Shown one piece after another: positions 63,443 through 64,000 of a stretch of 64,000 nucleotides of DNA; position 1 is the stretch's first letter, and every line of letters starts with the position of its first letter. This stretch comes from Aquisediminimonas profunda (GTDB lineage Bacteria; Pseudomonadota; Alphaproteobacteria; Sphingomonadales; Sphingomonadaceae). The notes under the pieces are model-generated. The model did not search any database. It worked only from the letters and a program-made list of their open reading frames with translations, and was not told where the DNA came from. The stretch covers positions 2,042,001 through 2,106,000 of the forward strand of contig NZ_CP080327.1 in NCBI RefSeq assembly GCF_019443285.1. The letters are read 5' to 3'. Both the position numbers and the translations under genes were made by a program.

Positions 63443-64000
63443 CTAGTTGATCGTGACCTGGAAATAGAGCGTGCGGGTTGTGCCCGCAGCAACTGTTCCC
63501 AGAGTGCCACTGAGCGTGCCCGATGCCACCGATCCGCCTGCGGTGCCGTCAAGATTGCACGTGCCGGTGGGTGCTGACCCCGTGTAGGTGCCGTTCAGGA
63601 AACTGCTGGCGGCAACGAAGGTTGTCTGGGCCGGGAGCGGGTCGCTTATCGTCACGCTACTGGCAGACGCGCTGCCTGCGGCGTTCTGCACGACGATGCA
63701 ATACTCCACCACGGCGCCCGGGATCAGTTTTGGGTTGGTCGAGCCATTCACCGGATCGGAAACTACCCGGCTCTGCTTTGTCACCGTCAGCGTTGGAGCA
63801 GACACCGTGTAGTCATCGTCATCACTGGCCTTGCCGTCGCGCGCTGCGTCGCCGGAAGCGGGACCCGCGGCGTCTGCAAAAACAGTGTCCATACCGGCAG
63901 TATTCGCGCCGGTTGTTTCGGCGATGACCGCACCCTGGCTGCCTGCGCTGCCGCCGGCTCGGGCCTGAGCGACCAACGTTACGCCGGCAACATCGGCATT
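63443..64000 (-). CDS. DUF11-domain surface protein, C-terminal part (partial)
   Basis: The frame is open to the window edge, so only the last 185 residues are seen. They hold an Ala/Gly/Asp-rich stretch, then a DUF11-type domain (APTLTVTKQSRVVSDP, PGAVVEYCIVVQNAAGSA, SDPLPAQTTFVAASSFLNG) ending in TLYFQVTIN. Two Cys may form a disulfide. Such domains build long extracellular repeat proteins. The stop is 61 bases before the giant barrel gene on the same strand, so they are probably one operon. No sorting signal is seen at the C-terminus. Confidence 0.8.
   Translation of the reverse strand, partial: NADVAGVTLVAQARAGGSAGSQGAVIAETTGANTAGMDTVFADAAGPASGDAARDGKASDDDDYTVSAPTLTVTKQSRVVSDPVNGSTNPKLIPGAVVEYCIVVQNAAGSASASSVTISDPLPAQTTFVAASSFLNGTYTGSAPTGTCNLDGTAGGSVASGTLSGTLGTVAAGTTRTLYFQVTIN

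Overview
The window looks like a chromosomal segment of an alphaproteobacterium, most probably of the order Sphingomonadales. This is inferred from gene content and moderately high GC by eye: two TonB-dependent receptors, a carotenoid/lignostilbene oxygenase, a class II DAHP synthase, a fused CysNC, a DUF3667 protein, LytTR and LysR regulators, and very large DUF11-type surface proteins. I see no insertion sequence, prophage, CRISPR array or rRNA operon; one tRNA is present. Coding density is high and many genes overlap by 1 or 4 bases, so operons are easy to read.

Left part (1-8.8 kb): the end of fabD, then fabG, acpP, fabF and mltG (fatty acid synthesis and peptidoglycan chain termination); an acyl-CoA ligase facing a PilZ protein; a ketoacyl synthase III-like enzyme; a short operon of a small membrane protein, arfB and msrC; a possible structured RNA with a good terminator; and a universal stress protein. 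8.8-14 kb: pyruvate dehydrogenase E2 and E3 without E1, a secreted Pro-rich protein, a secreted amidohydrolase and a PAP2 phosphatase. 14-20.8 kb (minus): a cobalamin riboswitch followed by btuB-btuF-btuC-btuD and a second, His-rich TonB-dependent receptor (perhaps zinc). 20.8-28.2 kb: an alpha-methylacyl-CoA racemase, a membrane/AhpD-like fusion with a Crp-type regulator, small proteins, a LytTR two-component pair, an HD-domain protein and a LuxR-type regulator.

28.2-38.4 kb: cysD-cysNC-cysQ (sulfate activation and PAP removal), tRNA-Glu(CUC), class II DAHP synthase, a secreted DUF1996 protein with a Pro-Ala linker, a carotenoid-oxygenase-family enzyme divergent from a TetR regulator with a clear operator, and a DUF3667 membrane protein. 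38.4-43.4 kb (minus): ftsH, tilS, cpoB and a RodZ-like protein. 43.5-52.5 kb: a LysR regulator with a perfect operator faces an eight-gene operon that covers valine breakdown from isobutyryl-CoA to propionyl-CoA (mmsA, acyl-CoA dehydrogenase, HIBYL-CoA hydrolase, enoyl-CoA hydratase, mmsB), followed by a second crotonase and a probable two-subunit acyl-CoA dehydrogenase.

52.5-64 kb: an operon of rarA, a quinone-oxidoreductase-like enzyme and a DUF429-like protein; a PadR regulator with its own operator; and a minus-strand set of a DUF11 protein (cut by the window end), a 1695-residue outer-membrane-barrel protein, an EEP-family phosphatase/nuclease and a GT4 glycosyltransferase. This last set is the best candidate for an undescribed surface system. 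The cobalamin leader, with a repeated octamer that could switch a hairpin at the btuB Shine-Dalgarno, is the best candidate regulatory device.
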